From: Paenilisteria riparia FSL S10-1204
GTDB lineage: Bacteria > Bacillota > Bacilli > Lactobacillales > Listeriaceae
Direction of reading: 5' to 3'
Assembly (NCBI RefSeq): GCF_000525995.1
Contig: NZ_AODL01000002.1
Coordinates: 242,393 to 306,392, forward strand
Length of the DNA: 64,000 nt
Positions 55,384-64,000 of the stretch are shown piece by piece (positions within the stretch are counted from its first letter, which is position 1; every line of letters begins with the position of its first letter). The position numbers and the translations under genes are program-made. The notes beneath the pieces are model-generated. The model worked only from the letters and a program-made list of their open reading frames with translations, had not been told where the DNA came from and did no database searches.

Positions 55384-56535
55384 TTAATTCTTGCGTGAAT
55401 CAGCGACGATATGAATATCAATGCCATCAGTCTCGCGCATAATCGCGCCGACAATGGAGCCTTTGGTGAGTTCTTCTAGGCGGGTTTTGACGGATTGGCC
55501 GAGGATGATTTGCGTGATGTGGTGTTTTTTCGCAATCTCTGTGATGACATGAAAAATTTTACGGTTATTTTTTTTCTCCACGATAAAAGTAGCACCGAAT
55601 TCTGTGGCGAGTTTTTTCCACGTGCTGTATTTTTTCTGTGTATAGGGATCGAGTTCATTGTAATCGCCTGATATTGCCGTTAGAATGAATAGTTCGGCTC
55701 GTAACCGATTGGAAATACGCCAGCCGCGACGGATGAGTTTTTCTGCGTTGTCATCGTTTTTGATGCAAACAAGAATTTTTTCATTCATGGCGATGGCTTG
55801 GCGCCTCGCTTCTTCTTTATCAGTTTTGTCATCTACGTCATCGGCGACTTCTCGCAAAGCTAGTTCTCGGAGTGCGGAAAGGTTACGCTGTGTAAAGAAA
55901 TTCTCAAGGGATTGATTAATCTTGTTGCTGGCGTAAATTTTACCTTCGCGTAGTCGTTTCTGAAGTGTTTCGGCAGTGATGTCAATGAGGATGACTTCGC
56001 TTGCGACGTCTAGCAGATAATCGGGAATGCGTTCGCGGACCTTGACACCCGTAATTGTTTGAATGACATCGTGCAGACTCTCTAAATGCTGAATATTAAC
56101 TGCAGATAGCACGTTGATTCGGTGGTCGAGAATTTCCAGTACGTCTTGGAATCTCTTGGCGTGCTTGGAGCCTGGAATGTTGCTGTGAGCGAGTTCATCA
56201 ATGACAACCACATCAGGATTGCGAGCAATAATTGCTTCTACATCGAGGTCGTGAAAGGTGGTGCTTTTGTAGTCGATGCTCTTTAACGGAATAATTTCTA
56301 AATCGCCAATCATGGCGGCAGTTTCTTCCCGATTGTGCGTTTCGACAAGGCCGATAACGACATCGATGCCTTCTTTCGCAAGTTCGTGTGCTTCTGTCAA
56401 CATGCGGTACGTTTTTCCAACACCAGGCGCAGAGCAATATAGATTTTTAGTTTGCCTTTTTTTTAGCCGTTCGATTTCTTCTAAAAGTTCTTCAGGGGTT
56501 TTGCGGCGGAATGAAAAATCTTGTTCTTCGGACAT
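55384..56535 (-). CDS. kdpD: Short KdpD (sensor and USP domains only, no histidine kinase)
   Basis: A 383-residue protein equal to the N-terminal part of KdpD. The KdpD domain (about 20-230) has Walker A SAPGVGKT (residues 35-42), VVIDELAHSNIPGSKHAKRFQDV and LSAVNIQHLESLHDVI; a USP domain follows (about 250-375) with ILVCIKNDDNAEKLIRRGWR and ITQIILGQSVKTRLEE. The four transmembrane helices and the kinase core of a full KdpD (about 900 residues) are missing, and no kdpE follows; a terminator comes instead. In other Firmicutes the USP domain binds c-di-AMP. Short KdpD proteins are known in some bacteria and probably regulate the pump itself or its leader. Confidence 0.85.
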   Translation of the reverse strand: MSEEQDFSFRRKTPEELLEEIERLKKRQTKNLYCSAPGVGKTYRMLTEAHELAKEGIDVVIGLVETHNREETAAMIGDLEIIPLKSIDYKSTTFHDLDVEAIIARNPDVVVIDELAHSNIPGSKHAKRFQDVLEILDHRINVLSAVNIQHLESLHDVIQTITGVKVRERIPDYLLDVASEVILIDITAETLQKRLREGKIYASNKINQSLENFFTQRNLSALRELALREVADDVDDKTDKEEARRQAIAMNEKILVCIKNDDNAEKLIRRGWRISNRLRAELFILTAISGDYNELDPYTQKKYSTWKKLATEFGATFIVEKKNNRKIFHVITEIAKKHHITQIILGQSVKTRLEELTKGSIVGAIMRETDGIDIHIVADSRKN

Positions 56536-56550
56536 CGATGTGTCACCTCC

Positions 56551-57109
56551 TTAATCAATGAGTTCGTTTAGTGCTAAATTCAGTTGCAAAACATTAACGC
56601 GTGGTTCGCCAAAAATACCAAGGGAGCGGTTTGTCGTGTTATCAGATACAAGTTCTGAAACGATTTTTGTATCGAGTTGGTTTGCTTTGGCAACGCGGTC
56701 TACTTGCAGTTTCGCGCTAGCGACGGAAATATCGGGATCAAGTCCAGAGCCTGAATTAGTGACAAGATCGGCTGGGATATTGCTGCTAGACATTGTTGGG
56801 TTTTCTTTTTGTAGTGTTGCGATGCTGTTTTCCACGCGTTTTTTTTTTTAGTTCTGGATTGGACGGAGCTAAGTTTTCAGAACCGCTGGCGCTAGCGTTG
56901 TTAGCAATGGATGAAACGCGGCCGTGAAAATACTTATTCGATGCAAAATTTTGACCAATCCATTTTGAACCAACGACTTCTCCATTTTTTTCAATGAGGG
57001 AGCCATTTGCTTTACTTGGAAAAATGACTTGGGCGACTCCGGTTGCTGCGAGCGGATAAATCAGTCCGCAAATAACGATAAAGACAAGTGATAATCGTAA
57101 TGCTTTCAT
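56551..57109 (-). CDS. kdpC: Potassium-transporting ATPase subunit C, frameshifted
   Basis: Two frames give one KdpC of about 185 residues. The N-terminal helix is ALRLSLVFIVICGLIYPLAATGVAQVIF, GSKWIGQNFASNKYFHGRVS is the conserved middle, and SGSGLDPDISVASAKLQVDRVAKAN is the C-terminal core. The break is in a run of 11 T on the plus strand (56839-56849); ten would join LKKK to RVENSIATLQ. The start is ATG 57109 after TAGGAGG. KdpC assists ATP binding by KdpB. Confidence 0.85.
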
Positions 57110-57122
57110 CTTTATTTTCCTC

Positions 57123-59153
57123 CTAGATGAAGACCGAAACGGCCAAATCAATTATTTTTATACCGAAAAATGGGGCGATAACTCCGCCGAGTCCGTAAAT
57201 GAATAGGTTTTTTTGTAGTAACTTGCTGGCTTTCATTGGAACGTATTTCACGCCTTTCATGGCTAATGGTATTAGAATCGGGATGATAATCGCATTGAAA
57301 ATCAAAGCCGAGATAATGGCACTAGTCGGGGTAGCGAGTTGCATGATATTGAGTTGATTCATTGCAGGGATGGCAATAGCAAACATCGCTGGTATAATCG
57401 CGAAATATTTAGCGATGTCATTTGCAATGCTGAATGTTGTTAGTGCACCACGAGTCATCAGTAGTTGCTTCCCGATAGAAACGACTTCGATGATTTTTGT
57501 TGGGTCCGAATCAAGGTCGACCATGTTTGCGGCTTCTTTAGCTGCGATTGTTCCTGAATTCATCGCCAGTCCAACGTCTGCTTGGGCAAGTGCCGGCGCA
57601 TCATTGGTGCCATCGCCTGTCATTGCTACGAGTTTACCGAGTGCTTGCTCGTCTTTAATGACTTGGATTTTGTCTTCGGGTTTGGATTCAGCGATATAGT
57701 CATCCACGCCTGCTTCTGCCGCAATAGTTTTAGCGGTTAATGGGTTGTCGCCGGTACACATAATTGTTTTAATGCCCATTTTGCGCAGTTCGGCGAAGCG
57801 TTCTTGCATACCAGGCTTCACGGTATCTTTTAGATAAATAAAGCCATATACTTCATCATCAACCGAAACGGCAAGTGGTGTTCCGCCAAGCCGAGCGATG
57901 CTGTCGCCAACTTCTTGCATATTTACTGGTAATTCGCCGCCTAAATCTTGTACCCAACGGCTAATCGAGTCGGCTGCGCCTTTTCTAATTTTGCGTCCGT
58001 CTAGTAAAGTGATACCGCTCATACGAGTGTTTGCTTGAAATTCGATTTCTTCGGCAATTTGTGATGTATCGTCCAGAAACGCGATTTCCATTTGTTTTGC
58101 AAGGATAAGCACGGATTTTCCTTCTGGCGTGTCATCTTTTAAAGAACTAATCGCAGCAATTTCTGCAACTTCTGCCACAGAATGTCCACCAACCGGCAAA
58201 AATTCACTAGCCATCCGATTTCCAAACGTAATCGTACCTGTTTTATCTAAAATAATCGTATTGATGTCTCCAGCAGCTTCCACGGCTTTCCCGCTCATCG
58301 CTAGAACGTTAAAACGAGTCACCCGGTCCATTCCCGCAATACCAATAGCAGAAAGGAGGGCACCGATTGTCGTTGGAATAAGGCAAACGAGCAGAGCAAC
58401 AAGCGTCGTCATCGACAGCATAACACCATTAAAACGAGCAATCGGATAAAGTGTAATAACAACAATAAGAAAAATAATCGTGAGCGTAATAAGCAAAATT
58501 GTGAGTGCTATTTCGTTCGGCGTTTTTTGACGTTTAGCGCCTTCTACCATGGAAATCATCTTATCAAGAAATGATTCACCAGGATTGCTTTCGATGCGGA
58601 CTTTAATGGCATCACTTAACACCATTGTTCCGCCAGTTACAGAAGCAAAATCACCGCCACTTTCTTTGATGACAGGAGCAGATTCACCGGTTATTGCAGA
58701 TTCATCGATGGAAGCAAGGCCCTCGATAATTTCGCCATCACTTGGTATTAAATCGCCAACTTCCACGAGTACGACATCCCCTTTATGCAGGTTAGATGCA
58801 GGTACTTGTTTCACTGAGCCATCTTTTTGAAGCAGTTTTGCAGTCGTATCTGACTTCGTTTTCTTGAGCGAATCGGCTTGTGCCTTGCCGCGCCCTTCCG
58901 CAAGACTTTCCGCAAAATTGGCAAACAGAATTGTTACGAACAAAATGATAAATATCGCTAATTCATAACCAAATGCGCCAGTGACGCCGAAAAAGGAAGG
59001 GAAAAGCATAAGCAACAAGACAACAAAAGTTCCGACTTCGACAACAAACATGACGGGATTTTTAATCATGTCAACAGGATTTAATTTTATAAAACTATTT
59101 TTTATCGCAGTGAATATCATATCACGGTTAAATAACGCCATTTTTTTCTCCAT
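57123..59153 (-). CDS. kdpB: Potassium-transporting ATPase subunit B
   Basis: A 676-residue P-type ATPase of class IA. The actuator motif is [11 protein letters not shown], the phosphorylation site is [25 protein letters not shown] precedes [17 protein letters not shown] (hinge), and there are about seven transmembrane helices. It hydrolyses ATP to drive K+ uptake through KdpA when external K+ is low. TAGGAG precedes the ATG. Unlike its neighbours kdpA and kdpC it has no frameshift. Confidence 0.95.
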   Translation of the reverse strand: MEKKMALFNRDMIFTAIKNSFIKLNPVDMIKNPVMFVVEVGTFVVLLLMLFPSFFGVTGAFGYELAIFIILFVTILFANFAESLAEGRGKAQADSLKKTKSDTTAKLLQKDGSVKQVPASNLHKGDVVLVEVGDLIPSDGEIIEGLASIDESAITGESAPVIKESGGDFASVTGGTMVLSDAIKVRIESNPGESFLDKMISMVEGAKRQKTPNEIALTILLITLTIIFLIVVITLYPIARFNGVMLSMTTLVALLVCLIPTTIGALLSAIGIAGMDRVTRFNVLAMSGKAVEAAGDINTIILDKTGTITFGNRMASEFLPVGGHSVAEVAEIAAISSLKDDTPEGKSVLILAKQMEIAFLDDTSQIAEEIEFQANTRMSGITLLDGRKIRKGAADSISRWVQDLGGELPVNMQEVGDSIARLGGTPLAVSVDDEVYGFIYLKDTVKPGMQERFAELRKMGIKTIMCTGDNPLTAKTIAAEAGVDDYIAESKPEDKIQVIKDEQALGKLVAMTGDGTNDAPALAQADVGLAMNSGTIAAKEAANMVDLDSDPTKIIEVVSIGKQLLMTRGALTTFSIANDIAKYFAIIPAMFAIAIPAMNQLNIMQLATPTSAIISALIFNAIIIPILIPLAMKGVKYVPMKASKLLQKNLFIYGLGGVIAPFFGIKIIDLAVSVFI

Positions 59154-59165
59154 TTTTTTACACTC

Positions 59166-60840
59166 CTACAAAGTTAAACTTTCGGCAATTGGACCAAGTG
59201 CTAAAACAGGCAAGAAGGTTAGAGCACCGATAACGAGCACCACCATCACTAAAATACCCGTAAACAAGCCATTGTCCGTTCTAAAAGTCCCAATCGTTTC
59301 TGGGATGAATTGTTTCTTCGTCATCGAACCTGCAACGGCAAGTAACAAAACGATGGAAATATAGCGTCCTAAGAAGATCACGACTCCAGTCATCAAGTTC
59401 CAGAAAGACGTATCGTCGCCAAGACCTTCGAATCCAGAACCATTATTAGCCGCAGAAGAAGTAAATTCATACAGAACTTGCGTCATCCCGTGAAAACCAG
59501 GATTAGAAATGGCTTCCGTACCGACCGTTGTCAGCAAAGCCGCGGCTGTTGGAATTAAAATAATAATCGGATGCACGAGTAATGTTAGCGTAATCAGCTT
59601 CATTTCGCGCGGCTCAATTTTGCGTCCCAAAAATTCTGGCGTACGACCAATGAGCAAACCACACAAAAAGACACCAAGCATCGCGTACATCAACATATTT
59701 ATCAAGCCAACGCCATCGCCGCCAAACACAACATTAAGCATCATCAAGGCAAGCGCCCCCATGCCACCAAGCGGTGTCAGCGTATCATGCATATTATTCA
59801 CCGACCCAGTCGTCGCGGCCGTCGTAATCGTACTAAACAAGGTGGAGCCACCAAGCCCAAAGCGCATTTCTTTACCTTCCATACTGCCTTGCGCGTTCGA
59901 AACACCAAGTTGCGTCAATACTGGATTTCCCGCTTTTTCCGACATGAAAATCAAACCAAGAAAAACAAGGAATAACACAAACATCGCGGAAAAAATAACC
60001 CAGCCTTGCTTTTGATTTTTGGCAAAACGTCCGTAAGTATAGGTAAGTGAAGCGGGAATCGCCCACATCGCAAGCATTTCAATCACGTTTGTCAGTGGGG
60101 TTGGATTCTCAAAAGGGTGCGCCGAATTGGCTCCGAAAAATCCGCCACCGTTCGTACCTAAGTGTTTAATCGCCTCAAGCGAAGCCACCGGACCAAGCGC
60201 AATCGTTTGCTTTACACCTTCTAGCGTTGTCACCGTATGCGAACTAGCAAGCGTTTGAGGAACCGCAAGAGCCACCAAGACAAGCGTCAAAATAAACGCA
60301 AAAAGGCAACAACAAGCGCGTAATCGAGCGTGTAAAATCCTCATAGAAATTCCCAAGCGTCGTGCCCTTACTCGTAATCCCACGAATAAACGCAATCGCT
60401 ACCGAAAGTCCAGTAGCCGCTGAGGTAAACATCATCATCGTAATAAAAACCATCTGCGTCATGTTCGTGAGTGCTGTTTCACCACTATAATGCTGCAAAT
60501 TCGTATTCGTCATAAAACTAATCACTGTATTAAAAGCAAGCGTCGGATCAAGCCCACGTAAACCATGTGGGTTCGCCCATAAACCTTGCATAAAAACAAC
60601 CAAAAAACCAAACACTATCAAAATCCCATTCAAGAGTAACAAGGAAGCAGCATATCGCTTCCAACTCATTGCTGGGCGTTCCTTCAAGCCTGCCAAACGG
60701 TAAATACCATGTTCCACCTTTTCAAAAAAACGATTACCTTTCATCGGTGCCCCCGCATAAATCGCATACATATACGTTCCAAGCGGTTTGATTAAGCAAC
60801 ACAAAATCAAAATGACAACAACTATCTGTAAAATCTCCAC
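59166..60840 (-). CDS. kdpA: Potassium-transporting ATPase subunit A, frameshifted
   Basis: Two frames combine to 557 residues, the usual KdpA length. The filter-type segments include FNTVISFMTNTNLQHYSGE, GTNGGGFFGANSAHPFENPT and the third GGDGVGL region. The break is in a run of five A on the plus strand (60300-60304); with four the protein reads RLLLPFAFILTLVLVAL. It starts with GTG at 60840 after GAGGGAG. KdpA is the K+-conducting subunit of the complex. Confidence 0.88.
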
Positions 60841-60859
60841 GTTTAACTATCTCCCTCAA

Positions 60860-60937
60860 TTAAAATTTCTCAGGATGAACCAGTGCGTACACGAGATATC
60901 CTAATAACAATACAGCAAACAACAAAATCGCAATCAT
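60860..60937 (-). CDS. kdpF: KdpF, small subunit of the Kdp complex
   Basis: A 25-residue single-helix peptide, MIAILLFAVLLLGYLVYAL then VHPEKF. This is the size and pattern of KdpF (hydrophobic helix ending in HPEKF), which stabilises the KdpFABC complex. AGGAGG lies seven bases before the ATG, and kdpA starts 19 bases after the stop. Confidence 0.9.
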   Translation of the reverse strand: MIAILLFAVLLLGYLVYALVHPEKF

Positions 60938-61200
60938 CGTAAATCCTCCTCAGTCATCATTCCAATAAAAAAATACCCCAGATCCCAATCCGCGGATATA
61001 GAACGAGGAATTAAACGCCATCTCATCTCCCTTTTCTAAATCGTGAAATAGAGGTTCAGTCTCCAAATAAATCACGCTTATGCAATTGTTAAAAAACTGA
61101 TTTTTTAAAAGCCAACATAGCTACAAAAAAACGCGAAACCCTAGTTATACCAGTACTTCATAAAGTGAACTATTATTCCCATTTCCGAGCTATGCGACAT
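60938..61200 (-). promoter_or_regulatory. Long leader of the kdp operon with a terminator-like element
   Basis: From the promoter at 61201-61229 the transcript would have about 255 bases before kdpF. Near its end, ATATCC pairs with GGGGTAT, followed by seven T (minus strand; plus 60967-60999), and the palindrome ATCCGCGGAT lies in the loop. This looks like an attenuator. I could not match the leader to the c-di-AMP (ydaO) aptamer by eye. Confidence 0.4.
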
Positions 61201-61229
61201 ATCATACTCCTATTTAAACAAAAAGTAAA
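61201..61229 (-). promoter_or_regulatory. Candidate kdp promoter
   Basis: Minus-strand TTTACT and TATGAT are exactly 17 bases apart. Confidence 0.55.
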
Positions 61230-62166
61230 CCCAAATCTTAAATAATTTTTACAAGTGAGATGGCACAACGTTTTGAGACAAAATAAAAAAGGCAGAAAGT
61301 GTTATAAAAAACGACATATTACTTCTATTAATAAATTTATGCAAAGAAGTTTATGAGTCATATTTTTTCTAAATACAAGAAATAATCGCACTAATATATC
61401 CTTAATAGAACCATTTTTACGAGCATTTTAACCTATACTAAGAATCGCTTCCATAATCTTAATTAGGAACAGCCATATCTGCATTTTTTTTTGCAAATCT
61501 CCTTAATCCAGATTTGTTGCACATCTATAACAACACACATCATTTAAAAAGATAGTGCCAGTAAATCTTATATACACAATCTCCCTTCCAAATTGGCACA
61601 ACTACAACACCAAAAATAATTTCTGAAATTAAAAGTAGAGCTAATACATCATTTTTAGCATTTCCAAACGTTTCGTATTTCCCGCTACTTTTTTATAATG
61701 CTTAATAATGAAAAGAAAAGCAATTTTAAGGGTTAGAAGGATAATAATAGATTATTTATCTATATAATCCTTTATATTAAGTATAATAGTATATATATAA
61801 AGATTTAATTAGTTTTTATATCTTTTATGTATAATTTAAAGTACCTCTGTAACAATATATATACAAAAAAAGAAAAAAACATCGCCTAAATTACTCGTAA
61901 AAATCCGAAAGAAATAATGTATAATTTGTGTTACATTCCTATTTTGATTCATGAGAGAAGCTGTCATTTCATCTTTCTAGGGGATATTTTATTAAATAGA
62001 TAATCAAACTTCCCATTTTGCTTTAAAAAGAGTAAAAATTCGGAATTATCTGCTAATAAATATTTTTTTAACACCAAATTCTTGTTTCTTAATAAATCAA
62101 AAGCCGACTACTAGGAATGTGTAAAAAGGCAATGGTAACAAATTAATTAAAAAAGGAGACTACAAA
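61230..62166. other. Long AT-rich intergenic region
   Basis: About 940 bases with no reading frame I can support. It is very A/T-rich, with alternating TATATA stretches around 61785-61860. A TATAAT at about 61920 could be a -10 for the surface-protein gene but lacks a -35. AAAAAAGGAGACT at the end is that gene's ribosome site. Such regions are typical upstream of regulated surface proteins. Confidence 0.5.
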
Positions 62167-64000
62167 ATGAATAAAAACAGTTTACTAAAAAAGGTAGGCA
62201 TAGGGGCGCTCACAACAGCTATTGTAGCTAGTCAATTTGTTTCGACAATACCGTACAACGTACTAGCCGATCAAGTACAGACAAATCAAACAAATGTGCC
62301 AAGTGTAACAAGCACGATAGATAAGTCAACTACGACAAGCACAAAAACTAAACCAGTTGTTGGCGCTACAGTTGGAGACTCTGGTGATATCCAATTAGAC
62401 ACATCACTAAATAATTTGTCCGCATGGGGGGCAATTGTAAGTACTTTTTCTACTAATAAATTTGTTTATGAGTCGACAGACCATTATGATGGTTCATCTG
62501 ATGTCGAAGACAACTATACTATTGACGGTGCGCAAAACGGGCATTATTTACCTCTTGCTAGTATTATGAGAAATACCGAGTATGGGACGATGGTGAGTGT
62601 CAAAGCGGGTGATTACCCAACTGCGGGTACACAAGGGCTTGGCCAAGTATTCAATACCGTACCAGGACGTACGTATAGTTTTACGTATACGGCATTGGGT
62701 TCTTCCAGAACTCCTGCTAGGTACGGGGTTATTGCGTTCAGTAACTACACAGGTGGTTTACTACAAAATTTAGAACATTCCAATCCTTTAGCTAAAAGTT
62801 ATATCCCAGAATTGCAAAATTGGGGTGACACCTATACGGATACAGTAACATTTACTGCAACTGGAAATCAGACATACCTACAAATATTAATGTCACCAAA
62901 TGGAGGAGAACTGTTTTTCCCTAAATTAGGAACTATCGAAAATGTAACAAAAGATACGACGCCTCCGGAAATTACAGCCAGTGACAAAACATTGACAGTG
63001 GGTGACAGCTTCGATCCAAAAGCGGATGTCACTGCAAATGATGATACAGATGGTGATATTACCAGCAAAATTGAAGTCACAAGCAACAATGTGGATACAT
63101 CCAAAGCCGGCACATACAATGTAACATATTCGGTCACAGATGCCGCAGGAAACAATACAACAAAAACAATCACAATCACAGTAAACGATGCTCCAGACAC
63201 AACCAAACCAGAAATCACAGCGAGCGATAAAACCCTAACAGTAGGCGATAGCTTCGATCCAAAAGCAGACGTTACTGCCAGCGATGATAAAGACGGAGAC
63301 ATCACTAGCAAAATCCAAGTGACAAGCAACAATGTAGACACATCCAAAGCGGGCACATACAATGTAACCTACTCCGTGACAGATGCCGCAGGAAATACAG
63401 CGACAAAAAAACAATCACAGTCACAGTAAACGATGCTCCAGACACAACCAAACCAGAAATCACAGCGAGCGATAAAACCCTAACAGTAGGAGACAGCTTC
63501 GATCCAAAAGCAGGTGTTACAGCTAATGACAACAAAGATGGCGACATCACTAGCAAAATCCAAGTGACAAGCAACAATGTAGACACATCCAAAGCCGGCA
63601 CATACAATGTAACATATTCGGTCACAGATGCCGCAGGAAATACAGCGACAAAAACAATCACAGTCACAGTAAACGATGCTCCAGACACAACCAAACCAGA
63701 AATCACAGCGAGCGATAAAACCCTAACAGTAGGAGACAGCTTTGATCCAAAAGCAGGTGTTACAGCCACTGACAACAAAGACGGCGACATCACTAGCAAA
63801 ATCCAAGTGACAAGCAACAATGTGGATACATCTAAAGCCGGCACTTACAATGTAACCTACTCTGTGACAGATGCCGCAGGAAATACAGCGACAAAAACAA
63901 TCACAGTCACAAGTAAAACGATGCTCCAGACAACAAACCAAACCGGAAATCACCAGCGAAGCGATAAAACATTAACAGTAGGAGACAGCTTCGATCCAAA
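62167..64000 (+). CDS. Secreted surface protein with Ig-like repeats (3' end outside window), frameshifted
   Basis: A signal peptide (KNSLLKKVGIGALTTAIVASQFVSTIPYNVLA, cleavage near residue 34) is followed by a Thr/Ser linker, a lectin-like beta domain of about 200 residues (about 65-258), then tandem 81-residue Ig-like modules (DUF5011/Big family), each reading ITASDKTLTVGDSFDPKA and SKAGTYNVTYSVTDAAGN. The frame is broken at 63405-63411, where seven A replace the five in sister repeats. A cell-wall anchor (LPXTG) would be expected beyond the window. Likely role: adhesion or biofilm; unproven. Confidence 0.75.
62956..64000 (+). repeat. Tandem 243-bp repeats in the surface-protein gene
   Basis: Repeat boundaries (GTAAACGATGCTCCAGAC) recur at 63181, 63426, 63669 and 63913, i.e. 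every 243 bases plus small indels. The first unit has diverged in codon use; units two to four are nearly identical at DNA level, which implies recent duplication or gene conversion. Confidence 0.85.

Noticed and set aside
60938..61200. c-di-AMP (ydaO) riboswitch before kdp
   Set aside because: Only loose similarity at one block; the expected GGGGTGAAT and later conserved blocks were not found. Kept only as an unassigned leader.
61230..62166. Possible gene or mobile element in the 940-base gap
   Set aside because: No open frame of useful length, no terminal repeats and no tRNA-like fold seen; composition is just AT-rich.
62868..63844. Long minus-strand frames opposite the surface-protein repeats
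   Set aside because: They simply mirror the repetitive codons of the sense gene; valine/leucine-rich with repeated segments and no start signals.

Overview
The window looks like a chromosomal segment of a low-GC Gram-positive bacterium of the genus Listeria. It has strong AGGAGG-type ribosome sites, many ATG/GTG/TTG starts, LAAC-type lipoboxes and Listeria-type gene neighbourhoods. One is a LevR/ManR regulator beside a second mannose-family PTS and an azoreductase. Another is a YceI protein, a lysine permease, a LOV-STAS photoreceptor, a small alarmone synthetase, a Na+/H+ antiporter and potABCD, in an order that I recall from the lmo0760-lmo0810 region of L. monocytogenes. Differences from that species as I remember it (an ahpCF pair, a short KdpD, a repeat-rich surface protein here) suggest a less-studied Listeria species. 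This cannot be proven without a search.

Layout. 1-5.3 kb: an esterase tail, a sugar epimerase, then a quinone/electrophile-detoxification operon (two ring-cleaving dioxygenase-like VOC proteins, an MhqD-type hydrolase, a flavin reductase) and an acetyltransferase. 5.3-18.6 kb: HflX GTPase, phosphoesterase, lipoate ligase, lipoproteins, a GntR regulator, a polysaccharide deacetylase, a diacylglycerol kinase, a chelatase-like protein lacking its catalytic residues, a ROK kinase and a serine beta-lactamase-like protein. 18.6-24.7 kb: mannose-family PTS (IIA, IIB, IIC, IID) with its PRD/AAA+ regulator ManR. 24.8-30.1 kb: azoreductase and a 1473-residue acyl-CoA dehydratase activase fusion. 30.3-38.4 kb: lipoprotein, NAD(P)-binding protein, AhpC-AhpF, RarD transporter, DUF1129-like and YceI proteins, two MarR regulators and a coiled-coil membrane protein. 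38.6-48.8 kb: lysine riboswitch with LysP, blue-light sensor, RelP-type synthetase with antiporter, and a cupin-XRE regulator with PotABCD. 48.8-55.4 kb: VOC protein, a histidine-rich permease pair, CoaA, and an ABC-2 exporter with its TetR regulator. 55.4-61.2 kb: kdpFABC with a KdpD that lacks its kinase half. From 62.2 kb: a secreted surface protein with 243-bp Ig-like repeats running off the window.

Two themes deserve attention. First, an identical 25-base segment holding a perfect inverted repeat sits just after the -10 box of both the giant dehydratase-activase gene and the ABC exporter-TetR operon 27 kb away, so they are probably one TetR regulon of unknown function. Second, at least nine otherwise intact genes are interrupted by single-base length changes, mostly one extra base in A or T runs, and the last 100 bases carry a burst of small indels. 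This pattern fits sequencing error better than gene decay, so I annotate these genes as full-length with a probable artefactual frameshift.

I saw no rRNA, tRNA, CRISPR array, insertion sequence or prophage gene.
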